A stretch of DNA of 64,000 nt from Smittia aterrima. Its lineage: Eukaryota > Arthropoda > Insecta > Diptera > Chironomidae. The position numbers and the translations under genes are program-made. The notes under the pieces were generated by a model that saw only the letters and a program-made list of their open reading frames with translations, ran no database searches and was not told the origin of the DNA. This document shows positions 35,543 to 45,864 of the stretch, one piece after another (within the stretch, counting starts at the first letter, position 1; each line of letters opens with the position of its first letter). The DNA is taken from the NCBI GenBank assembly GCA_033063855.1, contig CP093831.1, positions 10,292,001 to 10,356,000 on the forward strand. The letters are read 5' to 3'.

Positions 35543-36465
35543 ATGAGCATAAAAGTGAAACATAAACTACCGGAGTGGCAAAGAAAAATCAAAAACTCAT
35601 TGGAGCGGCTTGTCTGTAGTTACATTACCGAAACGCAGACCAAAATGAAGAAGTTAATAGCCGCAGTGAGGGCTAATTTTGATAGCGTAATTCTGCCTAA
35701 AGCCTTCAAACACGCTTTTGTTTTAATGGGAAACCGCAGTCTTTGGTTACATGCAAAATTGACAGACACGAGGCATTCGTTAGAAAACATTGATTATCGA
35801 TAACTTAAACGCGATTTGCTGAATTATGAATTCGGATCTTCCGAATTTGGTTTTGTTTCTTTTGCAAGTGGGAGTTATGCAAGACTTCTTTGCAAAAAAG
35901 CTGTTCCCAATGGGTTTCATGAATTCTATTTAGAGATTTTCTAGCAATCGATGAATCATTAAATCGACTTATCAGTTGATGATCTCATTAAACGAATATC
36001 AAAGCGTAATAATGATTTGTAACTCGAAACAAGCTGTTTTCACTCAAACAATTAAAAAATATGATGTAAACCTTGATGAAGCAAGCGACCAGCGAAATCT
36101 TCATTACTATCAGGTGAGTCCATCGCTACACTAAATTTTACACATTTCTATTCACGAGAATAATTTAAAATCACAGAGAAATCAAATAAATTTAACACAT
36201 CTTGAAGCAAGAAAAAATATTTTGTTTTCACAATGTTGAGACAAAATAATTTTCGTTTTCTCATTTTATTCTTCGTGTGCGTTTTTCATTTGATTTTGTC
36301 TGAATTGCAAAAGAATATTTTCAAATATCCAACACGGAACCTTTCAAATGTAAAGCGCGAATGGTTATTATTGCTTTACTTATTGAACAAGACAATGTCA
36401 TTCAAGAAGGTCTTGAGATAATGTTACAGAAAAATTTAATTTATTTGATGAGAACTTAAATATTC
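35543..36465 (+). pseudogene. Probable decayed protein-coding gene, family unknown
   Basis: An ATG at 35543 opens 86 coding-like codons ending in a stop at 35801-35803. The same frame stays open for 46 more residues, to about 35942, with good codon character. After a frame change, short coding-like pieces continue: an exon-like ORF at 35979-36113 ending at GTGAGT, an acceptor-preceded piece at 36177-36239, and an open frame to about 36465 ending LIYLMRT. I could not place introns that remove the first stop, so a broken gene is likelier than an intact one. It lies head to head with Lrrk, 110 bp away. I do not recognise the family; a small intact gene using only part of this is also possible. 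Confidence 0.35.
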
Positions 36466-36614
36466 TCCAACAATTCCGCGAAGCTCAGAAAATTTTTCGT
36501 TTAAAATATTTTATCAGCAACTGTCAAACTTGAACCTTTCACATTCTTTTGTTATGAAAATTCGTGGAAATTTCTAAACGAGAAAGTTAATTTAATTAAA
36601 AAAGATTTCGTATT

Positions 36615-37331
36615 ATGAGTAATAAAGTTAAATTAAACATTCTTTGCTTGCACGGCTATCGTCAAAATGCTGATCAGTTTAAGTCTAAAATCGGATCGTT
36701 CAGAAAGTTTCTAAAGCCGCTCGCGAGCTTCGAATTTATTGATGCACCGCATCGAGCAAAGCCTTTAAACTCAGGAGAAGAAGAAGTCGAAGAGCAACGT
36801 GGATGGTGGTTCAATCAACCAGATGGAACTTTTAATATTGAACAAGGCAGCGCAGCTCATGGATTCGCTGAGAGCTTGAAATTTCTTGAGGAAACTTGGC
36901 AGCAAGGAAATTACGATGGAATCTTAGCATTCAGCCAAGGAGCCAGCTTCCTTTCGATTGTTTGTGCAATGAGTCAAAAATCTCGTTAGTAGAAATGTTG
37001 CAAAATTTTCTATGATCTCGTTGAATTTTAATTATTCATTGCAGTCACTCAGATCAAACCAAATTTCGTGATTCTCGTTAGTGGTTTCAAGTCTGTGAGT
37101 TCAGAGCACGATTCACTTTACAATGAAAAGGTCGACATACCGTCACTTCATGTTTCTGGGACAACAGACAAAGTTATTCCTCACGAAATGCATTTGCAGC
37201 TCGAAGAAGTTTTCTCCAACCCAATAACATTTCATCACGAAGGTGGACATCACTTGCCGGCCACTGTTGACGAGAAACCGACGTACAAAAAGTTTTTTGA
37301 ACATCAAATTAAAATGACTCACGGCTCGTAG
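36615..37331 (+). CDS. OVCA2/FSH-type serine hydrolase
   Basis: Two exons (36615-36984, 37045-37331) give 218 aa, the usual size of esterase OVCA2-like proteins. The fold is alpha/beta hydrolase of the FSH family: LCLHGYRQNA near the N terminus (oxyanion strand), nucleophile Ser107 in AFSQGAS, acid Asp165 in GTTDKVIP, and His192 in EGGHHLP. The GWWF motif near residues 63-66 is also typical of the group. Known members hydrolyse long-chain alkyl or p-nitrophenyl esters, and yeast FSH proteins have related activity; the physiological substrate is not known. All three catalytic residues are present, so the enzyme should be active. The intron donor is GTTAGT. There is no signal peptide, so it is probably cytosolic. 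A poly(A) signal lies near 37434. Confidence 0.92.
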
Positions 37332-38310
37332 TAATTTGTTTTACTACTCATTTGGTTAAGCTTGCCAGAACTTTTTGATTTGAATATTTCAGCTTGGCAA
37401 ATATTTCGCCCTTAAATGTTCTGGAAATTATAAAATAAAATTTATCCTAAAGATAATTCAATGTGAAAAGGAACTCACGTTAAACTGAAATAAAACTCGT
37501 TTTCTGGCAATAAATATTTGTGTTCATTTATTTAAAACGTCTGATCAACAATAGACTTAGATTCTTTTTCAGCACATTGTCTTCTATGGAAAAACACAAG
37601 AAAACATTTGAATTCAATCGTGTTAGCGTTCTGTCAAAGTCGTCGAATAAAAATCAGAAAAAGGAAAATGTGTTTTGAATTCATTTTACATTCAAATCGT
37701 CGTCTTATTCAGCCCAGAGTTAAGCCAGGATGTTTAGACACTTTATTTAATAACAACAGAAGGATTCAGGTTAATGTTTTCCATTTTTCACCGAAATAAC
37801 TGTTTTCACTCCACAAAGGAAATCTCATTATTCGCTCTCCCACATGTTTGGTATTTTTGTTTAATTTGCTAAAATAAATAATGTATAAAAATACCTTTTG
37901 TTGAGCGAAACATAAATAAACAACATTAAACCTTCTCTGAAGGAAGCGCCGAGAGAAGAAGGGTTGATGTAGTTACGAAGCAAATTTTATAATTCCTCTT
38001 CCTTGTGAAATCTAAAACTTTCGGGAACTAATCAATAAATCTGAATTAAACTCTCGGACATGGAGTCTCCTTTGCGTTGTCTTTCCAAATCTCATCCGGA
38101 AATTAAAATATTATTGAAAACTTTTATGATCGTCTGCATCCGGTGGCTTAATTTCCGCAATTCCTTCTTTATTGTTATGTGTTCCAGTAAATTGTTGCCG
38201 ATTCTCGACTTTTCTCCTTCCTCCAACTCCTTTCATGAGAATCAAATTGCTTTTCCGCAGCCTCATTTTCCTTTCGGTTTTAAATTAAAACTTTTGAAAG
38301 AGTTTTGTAG
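37332..38310. other. Gene-free stretch
   Basis: Intergenic DNA between the serine hydrolase and the odorant receptor pair. ORFs at 37608-37799 and 38060-38317 lack domains and start in AT-rich DNA; they look like chance. Confidence 0.4.
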
Positions 38311-38540
38311 AATCTGATTGTGAATTTAATTTCGCTAAGAATAAATAAGGAACATGAACGTCAGAAGAAATATTTCATTTAATATTTAACAAGCATTCGT
38401 TCACTGCAGGACTTTACATTTTCTATTCAAATTGGCAACTTAATATTACAGCGAGCGTTTTACAAAAGCGAGTTCTAAATACGCTTTTCGATGCTGTCAG
38501 CTTTGTTACAACGTTCGATAATTACAACGTTGGACGACAG
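38311..38540 (+). repeat. Upstream block shared by the odorant receptor pair, copy 1
   Basis: This roughly 230-bp block matches 40955-41160 upstream of the second receptor, including the stretch ATGAACGTCAGAAGAAATAT. In copy 1 it is separated from the next shared sequence (from about 39112) by about 570 bp; in copy 2 the gap is only about 60 bp. Confidence 0.7.
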
Positions 38541-39225
38541 CAGCGATCAAGAAAGTCCGCGTTGTAAAACGTTTAAGTCATGAGATAGTTTCAAGACGAA
38601 TCGGACTTTCAGTTCATTATCAAACCTTTTAGTTGAAAGATGGAAAATATTAGAGCTCAGAGAATATTTTCGATTTTGAATCGACGATTCAACAAGATTT
38701 TCATTTTTCCTTTTTATTTTATAGGCTCAATTTGGACGTTTGCTTCAAGGACATTCTGGTCTATTTGAGAAAATTCTGGGGAAACCTGAGCTTATATCAA
38801 TTAACTGCAGGAATTCTTTTGATGGCGTTAAAATTAACCCTTGACGAAGCTCAAATAACTTCCAATTTTCTCCACGAATTCCTTCATATCCGGACAGGAA
38901 TCAACATACATTTTCACTGTCATTTTTCTTCCCAGTTTCAAATTAAAAAGTGAAAGGTTTTGTATCTGACTAAAAATTTAATTTCAAAACTGTTTGACAT
39001 AGAAATTGTAAAGCAAGGGAAATGACGAAGGAGTTTAGAGAGCGAGGCTTTAAAATAGATAAATGTGCTCAACATATTATTACGAAATGAATCAGAACTT
39101 TTAATGTCAAATCCACCGTTTCAAAGCTTTGAGTTTAATTGTTACGTTCGAACTGTGGATATTTTCTTTTTAAACGATGCACAATCGAATGGAAAAATTC
39201 AGTTTACTTGAAACTTTTGACGAGA

Positions 39226-40364
39226 ATGGAGGTTTTTACTTTGCAAAAGAAGTTTCTCATCTTGAGCGGATTTGCTCGATCAGATATCATTACGCGAGCC
39301 AGAGGATTTATTCAATTCCTTGGCTTCTTCACTCTCATCGTCAACCTCATTTTTGAATCGTATTTTGTTTATGTCAACCACAAGGACATTCTGGTCTCTG
39401 CAGAGTGTTTTGGTCCGCTTTCAACAGAGATAATACATATCGTGAAAATGACTGTTCTCTTCAAGTCGAAGAAAAAGTTTTATTATTTGATCGATGAAAT
39501 CGAGAAGTTGGCTACTGAAGTCAGCGGAGACGACAAGATTGTCTTGAAGCGAGCCAATAATTTGGACAAGGCTATTGCGTGGACTTTTGTAACATCAGCC
39601 ACCATTGCTGGGTTTTGCTTATCTGTAGGCCCAATGATTTTGAACTTGATACAAATGGCTCTCTTTGAAGATGAATACATTCGAGAGATTCCGATCAAAA
39701 TTGAATTTCCTTTTGAATGGAAAACTACTTCGCCTACTTTCGAATTGGTCGCTGCGAGTATGGATTATTCTTGCTACATAACCGTTCTCATTGGAGTGAG
39801 TTTTCCAGGAAAATTTTTCCTGCCTAATAAAAATCATTTTCTCATTTAACTTTTCATCAGCTCACAGTTGATACAATTTTCTTTGGCTGCTGTCTCAACA
39901 TCAGCGCTCACTTCAAATTGCTGCGAGAATCCTTCGATGGCGACAAAACAAAATTCATAAAACGACATCAATCCATTCTTTCGTTGGCTCAAGAATTGAA
40001 CGAACTCTACAAACCGATAATTTTCATTCAGTTTCTTGTCAGCTCGATTTTGTTGTGCGTTCTCGGATTTCAACTTGTGATCTACGATGATTTCGTCAAA
40101 AGGATCATCACACTCTTTTTCGGCTTCACGATTGTTGTTGAAGTTTTTCTTTACTCCTTTGGTGGACAAATTGTTCAAGATTCAAGTCTTGCTGTGGCCG
40201 ATCATTTCTACGAAACCGACAAAGATTTGATTCTAATAATTCAGCGAAGTCAGAAGGCAGTGAAGATTGAATCGTTCATTTACGAAGCAGATTTGCCAAC
40301 TTTCAGAAAGATTCTAAGCTCTGCTGCATCTCTGATAACTTTCATGAAATCGTTTTTGGAATGA
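39226..40364 (+). CDS. Odorant receptor (7tm_6), tandem copy 1
   Basis: Two exons (39226-39795, 39861-40364) join in phase 0 to 357 aa. I chose the ATG at 39226 (MEVFTLQKKF) because the identical start is kept in copy 2, although the frame is open further upstream. The protein has about seven hydrophobic segments and the C-terminal pattern of insect odorant receptors: a long second-half loop (HFYETDKDLILII) followed by a last membrane segment and a short tail (FRKILSSAASLITFMKSFLE). Such receptors form ligand-gated cation channels with Orco in olfactory neuron dendrites. The ligand cannot be read from the sequence. At 357 aa it is slightly short for the family. Confidence 0.85.
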
Positions 40365-40636
40365 ACAGTGTTTCTATACCTTGATAGCACTGTATAGCAA
40401 TTTGTTCACTAAGCATTCAAGTTTCGCACGACAAAAACAATTATTTTTCTTTAAATAATTTGAGTTCAATCATAGAGAATCCGTGCTAGAATCGCCTACG
40501 GGATCCACACCATGAAACAACCCACACCATGATTATGCTTTCGTCAATCACATCAACTAAACCCATCACAATCGACGACAACTATAATCACCATTTTCAA
40601 TATATTGTTAAATGAAAAGTTAGGAATTAAGGCTCT

Positions 40637-40870
40637 TCAACAATGAACTCTATCAGATCTACCAGGAGCCTGATTTCTTATAGGTCCAACATCGTAGACT
40701 ATCAAGGGCTTCGTAGTAAGACGAGAGGAAAATGTCCCAGTAAAAATGATGTTCAAATCGGATTTCGTGGATGATAGGAGAATACGTGGCAAACCGAAAG
40801 ACATTTGGGAAGATGCAGTGCCCAGAGACAGTGCATCGAATGGTGTCAACATAATAGCAAGAAAATTTTT
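40637..40870 (+). mobile_element. Relic of a non-LTR retrotransposon (RT C-terminal tail)
   Basis: In one plus frame the sequence reads as the familiar end of Jockey/R1-type reverse-transcriptase proteins: ELYQIYQEPDFL, then TIKGFVVRREENVPVKM and RRIRGKPKDIWEDAVPRD. It resembles the family's tail pattern (xRLRWxGHVxRM...RGRPxxxWxDxVxxD) but the frame breaks between the pieces and the rest of the element is missing. It sits between the two odorant receptors. Confidence 0.6.
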
Positions 40871-40954
40871 TGAAATCAATTTAGGATGTTTACACAGTCA
40901 ACAATTTTCTTTTTTTTTTCACTTTGAAGATTTATTTGTGGCAGGTTTTTTTAT

Positions 40955-41160
40955 AATCTGATTTTGAATTTAATTTAACTAAAAATAAATTCAGAATATG
41001 AACGTCAGAAGAAATATTTCGTTTAATATTTAACAAGCATTCGTCCGCTGCAGGACTTTACAAATTGGCAACTTAATATTACAGCGACCGTTTAACAAAT
41101 GCAAGTTCTAATGACGCTTTTCCATGCTGTCAGCTTTGAAACTAATTACAACGTACGACA
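40955..41160 (+). repeat. Upstream block shared by the odorant receptor pair, copy 2
   Basis: Counterpart of 38311-38540. Similarity resumes at about 41221 and runs into the coding region, so the receptor was duplicated together with its upstream DNA. Confidence 0.7.
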
Positions 41161-41336
41161 AGAGCTGTAATCAAAAATGTCTTTTTAGATAATTTTCCTA
41201 GTAATGCAGAGCTTGTAACCAATCCACAGTTTCAAAGCTTTGAATTTAATTGTTACGTTCGAACTGTGGATATTTTCTTTTTAAACGATGCACAATCGAA
41301 TGGAACAAAACAGTTTGATTTAAGTTTTTGGCGAGA

Positions 41337-42461
41337 ATGGAAGTTTTTACATTGCAAAAGAAGTTTCTCATCTTCAGCGGATTTGCTCGATCAGATATTA
41401 TCACCCGAGCCAGAGGATTTGTTCAATTCCTTGGCTTCTTCGTTGTTATTGTGAACCTCTTTTTTGAATCGTATTTTGTGTATCTCAACCACAAGGACAT
41501 TTTGGTTTCTGCAGAGTGTTTTGGTCCGCTTTCAACAGAAATAATAACAATCGTGAAAATGACTGTTCTCTTCTCTTCGAAGAAAAAGTTTTATTATTTG
41601 ATCGATGAGATCGAGAAGATGGCAACTGAAGCCAGCGAAGACGACAAGATTGTCTTGAAGAAGGCCAATAAGTGGGACAAAACTATTGCATCGGTTTTAA
41701 TAACATCAGCATCCATTGTTGCGTTTTGCTTATCTGTAGGCCCAATGATTTTGAACTTGATACAAATGGCTCTCATTGGAGATGAATACTTTCGAGAAAC
41801 GCCGATTAAAATAGCATTTCCTTTTGAATGGGGAACTACGTCACCTGCTTTCGAATTGGTCGCTGCGAATTTGGATTATTCTTGTTACATTACGGTTTTC
41901 ATTTTGGTGAGTACCCGTGGAAATTAGAAATTATTTTCTAATTGAATTTCGTCTTAGACTACAATTGATACAATTTTCTTTGGCTGCTGTCTCAACATCA
42001 GCGCTCACTTCAAATTGTTGCGAGAATCCTTCGATGGCGACAAGAGAAAATTCATAAAACGACATCAATCAATTCTTTCGTTGGCTCAAGAATTGAACGA
42101 ACTCTACAAACCGATAATTTTCATTCAGTTCCTTGTCAGCTCGATTTCGTTGTGCGTTCTCGGATTTCAACTTGTGATGTACGATAACTTCGTCAAAAGG
42201 ATCGTCGCCCTCGTTTTCGGCTTCACGATTGTTGTTGAAGTTTTTGTTTACTCCTTTGGTGGACAAATTGTTCAAGATTCAAGTCTCGCTGTGGCCGATC
42301 ATTTCTACGAAACCGACAAAGATTTGATTCTAATAATCAGACGAGCACAGAAGGTTATGAAAATTGAATCGTTCTTTTTTGAAGCAAACTTGCCAACTTT
42401 CAGAAAGATTCTAAGCTCTGCTGCATCTCTGATAACTTTCATGAAATCGTTTTTGGAATGA
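41337..42461 (+). CDS. Odorant receptor (7tm_6), tandem copy 2
   Basis: Exons 41337-41906 and 41958-42461 have exactly the same lengths as copy 1 (570 and 504 nt) and give 357 aa. About 15 of the last 148 residues differ from copy 1, so the duplication is fairly recent but not fresh. Changes in exon 1 concentrate at about residues 98-120 and 145-180, around the region between membrane segments where ligand specificity often resides. Both copies are intact. The poly(A) signal AATAAA is at 42559-42564. Shared upstream blocks suggest that both may use similar regulatory sequence. Confidence 0.85.
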
Positions 42462-42569
42462 ACAGTGCTCCTATAACTTTATAGCACTGCTTAATAATTT
42501 GTTTACTAAGTAGAAGTCTGTTCAAGTTTCGCACGACATTGAGAATTGTTCTTGTCGTAATAAACGTTT

Positions 42570-45500
42570 TGAGTTTACCTCAGCACATTCACAATATTCA
42601 CAAGACTCTTGTGTCAAGAAGTTAGTTTGAAAGTTAATTTAACGCATTTTAATTCAAAATGCAATTTCGCTCAACAAGTTTCCTTTGTTGCATTTCAAAG
42701 AGCTTTTCGAGTTGAAGAACTCTTTGTAGTGGCGTTTCATTAAAACTTTCCTTTCATTTCTCTATTCAAAAGCTCTCTTAGCATAATCGCGAAATTTAAT
42801 CTTGCTTGTCTAGAGATCTCGTGGCATGACTAATTCTTATCGCGAGCTGTTGCTGGTGATGAAAGGAATTTCTATGAAAGGAAATATTTGATTTTAATAA
42901 GTTCTCATTCAAACGTAAATTACTCTGTTCGCAATCATTGAGATGTCGAGTTCAGCGAGTTCGTAGAAAAAGATTGCGCAATGAGAGACGGAAAGAAAAG
43001 TGAGTTTGAATCAATCATAGAGTCGTTGGCTTGATAACAGAACATTTCTTTTGTTTGCAATATTTGTGAAGCTTTGATTCAATTTCAAAGTCTCATGGAG
43101 ATGAAAGAAGTCTTGATTAAATTTGAAGAGATTAAAAAAATAATTTCCTTCTTCAATGTAAACACCATCTGATAAAAGATGAAAGGAAGAACAAACTTCT
43201 TCGAAATCAAGCTAAAAAGAGGAAAGGAGGCAAATTTTCACATTTATTTACTTCATGCATATTTAATGACACAATGAAATATTCAAATTTTCCTTTTTTT
43301 CTCTAATAAAACTTTTTGTAATTTATTATCAAAGGAAAAATAAAGCTTCAAGCACCTCACCTTAAAGTTTTCTTTAGGCTAAGAGTTCGCAGAGTTTTTG
43401 TGGCTTCCTTCGACAGTTTGGTTTCTTCTAGGCTTTACGAGTCTGCCACAGCAAATGACGATACTTTCTATTCAGCCACAAAATTTATGGTGATAAAAAG
43501 CTGAAGATGTGAGAGGGAAAATCATAAATTTGAATATCATGCCTTGTGATAATGAAATTAAAATCTCGATGAGAGAATTCAAAATAAGTTTTCAGTGAAG
43601 TTTCCTTAAATTTTCCCTCGGCACAGACGAAACTTCACGCTTTATCAAAGTTATGGAAAATCGTTAAATTATTCAAATTCATTAATTTTCATTAAAAACT
43701 TTTCAATCATGACTTTGAAGGTTTTTGCTTTTTCCTCCCCTCGCAATCAATTTTCTCTGCTGCTTTCGCCTGTACGGGTTTTATTTACTCATGTCGATTA
43801 GATTGAGATGGAAAGAGAGATGAGGAATCTTTCAGAAGAAAATCGATTTCCAAATTAATTCGTTTCGTAATATTTTTGCTTGAAAATTTGTTTTATTTAA
43901 CAAGTTTTCCGACCACACGACCCTTGAACGAAGTAAAAGCTCAACGAGAAACTCTCCTCGTTAACGTCACTCACTTTATCTCATTCAAATATTTTAATTG
44001 AATTTGAGAGACATGCGGAATGATGTATGACACTAATATTGGGCTTTAAAATGAGATATTTTCGAATGAAGGAGGGCGGTGGGGTTAGAAAGGATTATTT
44101 CCTGAGTGGGATTCATTCCTGCGCTGAGCTCACAGGAAACGTTGTTATTATCTCATCAAACCATACTTGATTGACTGGAGGCTAAAACAACAGAAAAAAA
44201 ACGACGCGAGGGGTGAAGAAAAAAGAGGTGAACTGGGGGTGACAGTGAGAGCATGAGGGAAAGATAAATTGGGTTTCATCATGCAATAAACCTCTTCCTA
44301 ATTTAGTCTCTCTCTCTCTTTCTCCCTTTCAACATCCCCTTGGGCACTCTAGGGAACTCAAATTAAATTCTCATAAATAAAAAATATTAATGCACAAATG
44401 TTTTGTTCTTACCAACAAACCAGCCTCGTTTGGGGTGGCAACATCAAAAAACAGCGGCTTTATATGATTCGGTAAAAAGAGACTGAGAACGAGAAAGGGA
44501 AAATTGAATTAGTTAGAAAACAATTTCTCGTGTGTGCGTGTGAGTTTAGCGAGTCTCATGGGGGGAACTTTTTCTCAGTAAAATGAGATTTAAAGAGAAG
44601 TTTGGCTTTAAATTTAATGCAAAATATTCAGCGTGATAAATTTGAACGAAGAATGAGTAGAAAATCTAAAATTTAGATCACGAACGAGGAATTCGAGGAA
44701 ATTATTGAGTAAAGAGAAAATCTCGAAAGAATTTATTAAAATGAAAATTAAAATAAAACAACGGCGTTACCGTTAAACGATATAAAAAGCGAAAGTCGCC
44801 GGGAAAAAGTGCCGCAAAACCGCAGCTTGTTGTCGACATAACCAAATTGAGTAGCTTTACTCGTGTCATTAATCTGAACATGCCGCGAAAAGGCGATTAT
44901 GCAAATATTAAAAACAGTTGCTGTTCATTGTTTATTAAATATTTTTTTTTATAAAATAAATAACGCGATGCTTTCCGCTGTGATTTAATTTTGCTCCCAA
45001 GCTGACCGCGTGAAAATTTAATGCTGCAATTTGCAAGTGATTAACATCATCGAACGTCATTAAGCATAATTGAAATTTCTGAGTGGCAACAGTTTTTGGT
45101 GAACATCACGCTGAGCACAAATCGAATTCTGAAACAGCAAGGCATGAGATTAGAAGAAATATTTCTGATTGCAAAAGCAGAATATCCATCAAATTATTAA
45201 CTTTTATTTATTTCAAATATTTTCAAAGCGAATACAAAATTTGATATTGCGCTGTGGACATCAAAGAATTGCACCGAGTTCTATCTAATTAAAATACTTG
45301 GGGACAGAAACTTCTATCAAATTTGGAATTTTCTCTTATCAACCTTTAAAGGAAAAACCTTGAGGAAAATCTTATTTAAATCCCTCATTTATTATTCATT
45401 GGATTTTTCTCACAGGAAAATCCCTCCCACGAGGTTGAAAAAAGAACTTTTCAACAAGTTTTCATTGTAAAATAAAAACAATTCTCAATTTCCATCGCCG

Positions 45501-45810
45501 CCTTTCCTGCCGGCGCTTTTCCTTTCGCTTCTTTATCTCTTAAAGACTTTAATTTCGGGGAAAAATCAAAGTCGCTCGACTTTCAATTTAATTAATTATT
45601 CTCTTGTTGCAATAGGCGAGCTAATCTCGTCTGGCGTGATGTTTAATTATGTTCAAAGTTGATTGTAGATTTAAATTTTAATTTGACTCCTCTTCTCTTT
45701 CTTAACTTACAATTTAAGTTAGAGATTAAAGGTAAAAATAACTTCAAATATTGTTTTTCATCATCCTCGATGAACATCATTTACTTTTGATATTCAGTAC
45801 ATTTCTTAGA
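42570..45810. other. Gene-free stretch with a TC microsatellite
   Basis: About 3.2 kb of AT-rich DNA between the odorant receptors and the 3' end of the TOX gene. A short (TC)n tract lies at 44307-44319. There are no ORFs above 60 codons, and no RNA gene was seen. Confidence 0.5.
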
Positions 45811-45816
45811 TTTATT
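45811..45816 (-). terminator. Candidate polyadenylation signal of the TOX gene
   Basis: A minus-strand AATAAA (plus TTTATT) lies about 50 nt after the stop codon. A longer 3' end further left is possible. Confidence 0.4.
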
Positions 45817-45864
45817 TCAATGAATATAAAAAAGTGTAAATTCACATCGTCAGCAGTTCATTTC

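Noticed and set aside
35543..35803. Resemblance of the decayed ORF to borealin-type coiled proteins
   Set aside because: The similarity is a loose pattern of charged and Leu residues only; I would not name a family on it.
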